A stretch of 64,000 nucleotides of DNA, taken from Gymnorhina tibicen. Its lineage: Eukaryota > Chordata > Aves > Passeriformes > Artamidae. Within the stretch, counting starts at the first letter, position 1; each line of letters begins with the position of its first letter. The stretch lies in assembly GCA_013399875.1 (NCBI GenBank), contig VXAZ01004547.1, positions 489,455-553,454 on the forward strand. The letters run 5' to 3'. The notes below the pieces were generated by a model, which was not told the origin of the DNA, searched no databases, and saw only the letters and a program-made list of their open reading frames with translations. Below are positions 63,401-64,000 of the stretch, one piece after another. A program made the translations under genes and the position numbers.

Positions 63401-64000
63401 GATGCAGCCCAGGATACAGCTGGCTTTCTGTATAGGGGGTATAGGAATTTTACCTAAAAACTTAGGTGAAAAAGAATCTTAAGTTATTGCACAAAACTTC
63501 TCTTCCCTCCCTTCTTACTGTTCTATAGATAAGTTTTCTACTCTTCAAAATTAGAGGGAAAAAAGGGAGAAAGACTGGAAGCGTTCTTGAAGAAAAAGAG
63601 TATAGAAGCATATTGGTATTTTCAAAGAGCAGTGGATCTGATAGAGGAGCAGCCTTTACTAAAATGGCTTCATAAATTCTAATTTTATTCTTTAGACATT
63701 CGGGCACTGCGCTTATTATTTGTTCTTGGTAATGCCTAAATTTTTGCTTTCAAAAGAATTCCAATGAAGATTAAAATACTAAGTATACAAATCTACAAAA
63801 CTGCTCTCTTTCCTTAGGTATGGAGAGGATGCTGGCCATGCTACAGACAACGCTATGAATTCTGCAATCAATGTTGGTGTGACAGCATTTAACATTGAAA
63901 ATATTGGTATCAAATCTGTTGTAAAGAGAACTGCAAAGGAAACCGGCCATGCTGTGCTAGATGAATATAAAGTATTGGATAATGAGAAGAAGGGTAAAAA
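53570..64000 (+). CDS. SPART: Spartin, 3' end cut by window edge
   Basis: Spartin acts on endosomes, lipid droplets and mitochondria; its loss in humans causes Troyer syndrome (SPG20). Seven coding exons are seen: 53570-54403, 55552-55749, 58577-58706, 59497-59691, 60673-60831, 60954-61044 and 63818 to about 63993. All junctions are GT/AG with agreeing phases, giving about 594 residues before the edge; human spartin has 666 (from memory). Domains: MIT domain (about 15-95, with NKGLNTDELGQKEEA and the ESARQMQQKMRETL helix), a Pro/Ser-rich linker, the PPAY motif at 178-181 (known to bind WW domains of HECT ubiquitin ligases), a conserved middle domain (DELILIPQGVQIFFV, SAPSYPGYLRIV), and the senescence domain from about 376 (LPEWSEKVAHGILSGASW, KGAEYTGKAIHKGASKLRE). 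The ATG lies two bases after the acceptor and has G at +4. The linker before the senescence domain is shorter than I recall for human. No stop codon lies in the window for the main form. Confidence 0.98.
55338..55437 (-). mobile_element. CR1 LINE 3' tail in SPART intron
   Basis: On the minus strand this is the terminal 100 bases of a CR1 3' UTR. The plus strand reads TCATAGAATCATAAAACGGT, then GGAAGGGACC, ATTCCAACCCCACTGCCATC, AGCAGGGAAC. It ends about 115 bases before the next SPART exon. Confidence 0.88.
55552..55749 (+). CDS. SPART: SPART coding exon 2
   Basis: 66 codons, phase 0 at both ends (VCDWLYPLMCNQSPVL, then YMFPDTMSQLPGSYVGVV, LSSELPAADRELFEDLL to DLRIQ). The acceptor is TTTCCTAG/GTT and the donor is CAG/GTAAAT. 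This symmetric exon has a decayed duplicate about 1.1 kb downstream. Confidence 0.98.
56660..56844 (+). pseudogene. Decayed duplicate of SPART coding exon 2
   Basis: The last 135 bases (56710-56844) translate without a gap against the end of SPART coding exon 2: FPDTMLQVPGS, then VGLSSELPATER, ending in VQ before a preserved CAG/GTAAAT donor. By my count 23 of 45 residues agree. The upstream part is eroded: a CCTAG acceptor-like site remains at 56659, but the segment is 13 bases short and has an in-frame TAA at 56701. It cannot act as a phase-0 exon in its present form. Confidence 0.88.
58577..58706 (+). CDS. SPART: SPART coding exon 3
   Basis: 43 codons plus one base: PSEASSDAIQLPQTVHIQPQ, then PEGAEDQKELPEWSEKVAHG, ILS. 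The acceptor is CTTGTCAG/CCT and the donor is TCAG/GTACAA. It encodes the short linker and the entry to the senescence domain. Confidence 0.95.
59497..59691 (+). CDS. SPART: SPART coding exon 4 (senescence domain)
   Basis: It completes a Gly codon and encodes ASWLSWGLMKGAEYTGKAIH, then KGASKLREHIQPEEKPVEV to KQATGGAVKVSQFL, in the senescence domain known for lipid binding. The acceptor is TTGAAG/GT and the donor is TTAG/GTAAAA. Confidence 0.98.
60673..60831 (+). CDS. SPART: SPART coding exon 5
   Basis: It completes a Val codon and encodes EGVCSIASCVGKELAPHVKK, then HGSKLVPESLKKDKDGKS to LVVAASGVQ. The acceptor is ATGGTAG/TT (weak pyrimidine tract) and the donor is CAAG/GTAGTA. It belongs to the senescence domain. 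Confidence 0.98.
60954..61044 (+). CDS. SPART: SPART coding exon 6
   Basis: It completes a Gly codon and encodes FSTVWQGLESAAKCIAKSVS, then TETVKTVKY plus two bases of a Lys codon. The acceptor is TTTCTACAG/GG and the donor is ACAA/GTAAGT. Confidence 0.97.
62041..62098 (+). other. SPART: Possible alternative terminal exon of SPART
   Basis: A good acceptor (TTTTTGTTTTAG) is followed by a sequence that joins in frame to coding exon 6 and reads YKYRKYGDQQTTETKSEK, then TAA at 62096. AATAAA occurs at 62481 and ATTAAA at 62181. If used, it would give a spartin of about 554 residues lacking the last part of the senescence region. There is no evidence of use beyond the signals. Confidence 0.3.
62098..63310. 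other. SPART intron, right part
   Basis: Non-coding intron sequence with an AT dinucleotide tract at 62873-62901 and several AATAAA words. No exon other than the possible terminal one was found. Confidence 0.6.
62873..62901 (+). repeat. (AT)n tract
   Basis: A near-pure AT dinucleotide run of about 28 bases in a SPART intron. Confidence 0.9.
63318..63435 (-). mobile_element. CR1 LINE ORF2 fragment in SPART intron
   Basis: The plus strand reads GACTCCAGGTGGGGGTCTCA, then GGGGCAGAATCCCCTCCTCA, CTGCTGGCCACGCTGCTTTG, GATGCAGCCCAGGATACAGC. This is the reverse complement of the CR1 region encoding ILGCIQSxVAS and following residues, the same region present at 23150-23260 in the other direction. 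Confidence 0.85.
63818..64000 (+). CDS. SPART: SPART coding exon 7, reaches window edge
   Basis: After TTTCCTTAG the exon completes the Lys codon and reads YGEDAGHATDNAMNSAINVG, then VTAFNIENIGIKSVVKRTAK to LDNEKK. A possible donor G/GTAAAA lies at 63993/63994, only seven bases before the edge, so the true end and the final exon are not resolved. Confidence 0.95.

Overview
The window is a piece of a bird chromosome. The evidence is the spliced gene structure with GT/AG introns, and several truncated copies of the CR1 LINE family. Two of these CR1 copies carry the long 3' region typical of avian CR1. Two protein-coding genes are certain: cyclin A1 (CCNA1, minus strand, about 9.5-16.0 kb, complete coding sequence in 8 exons) and spartin (SPART/SPG20, plus strand, from the CpG-rich promoter near 48.7 kb to the right edge, where the last coding part is cut off). 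They stand head to head with about 32 kb between them. This is the arrangement known from human 13q13.3, seen here in mirror image.

Layout. 1-9.5 kb: non-coding flank downstream of CCNA1, with one CR1 3' end (about 5.2-5.58 kb). 9.5-16.4 kb: CCNA1, with a possible LTR remnant and a GT-rich minisatellite in intron 3 and a CpG island containing a 104-base assembly gap just upstream of the start codon. 16.5-48 kb: intergenic, AT-rich, without a recognisable gene. It holds a CR1 3' end (23.1-23.8 kb), a CR1 reverse-transcriptase fragment (41.0-41.4 kb), microsatellites, a 58-bp tandem repeat (47.0 kb) and one half of a local duplication (44.0-44.5 kb). 48.0-48.8 kb: the second half of that duplication, an A/C-rich tract, and the SPART CpG promoter. 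48.8-64 kb: SPART. Its first coding exon starts at 53,570 and seven coding exons are seen; the seventh begins at 63,818 and reaches the window edge region. A decayed copy of the second coding exon lies in the following intron, and there is a possible alternative terminal exon at 62.04 kb.

The two genes do not form a pathway. Cyclin A1 is a CDK partner best known from the male germ line. Spartin is a MIT-domain, PPxY and senescence-domain protein of lipid droplets and endosomes. Their adjacency is conserved synteny. I see no new multi-gene system. The observations most worth checking are the SPART exon duplication, the 0.55-kb duplication abutting the SPART promoter, and several exon-like islands in the intergenic region.
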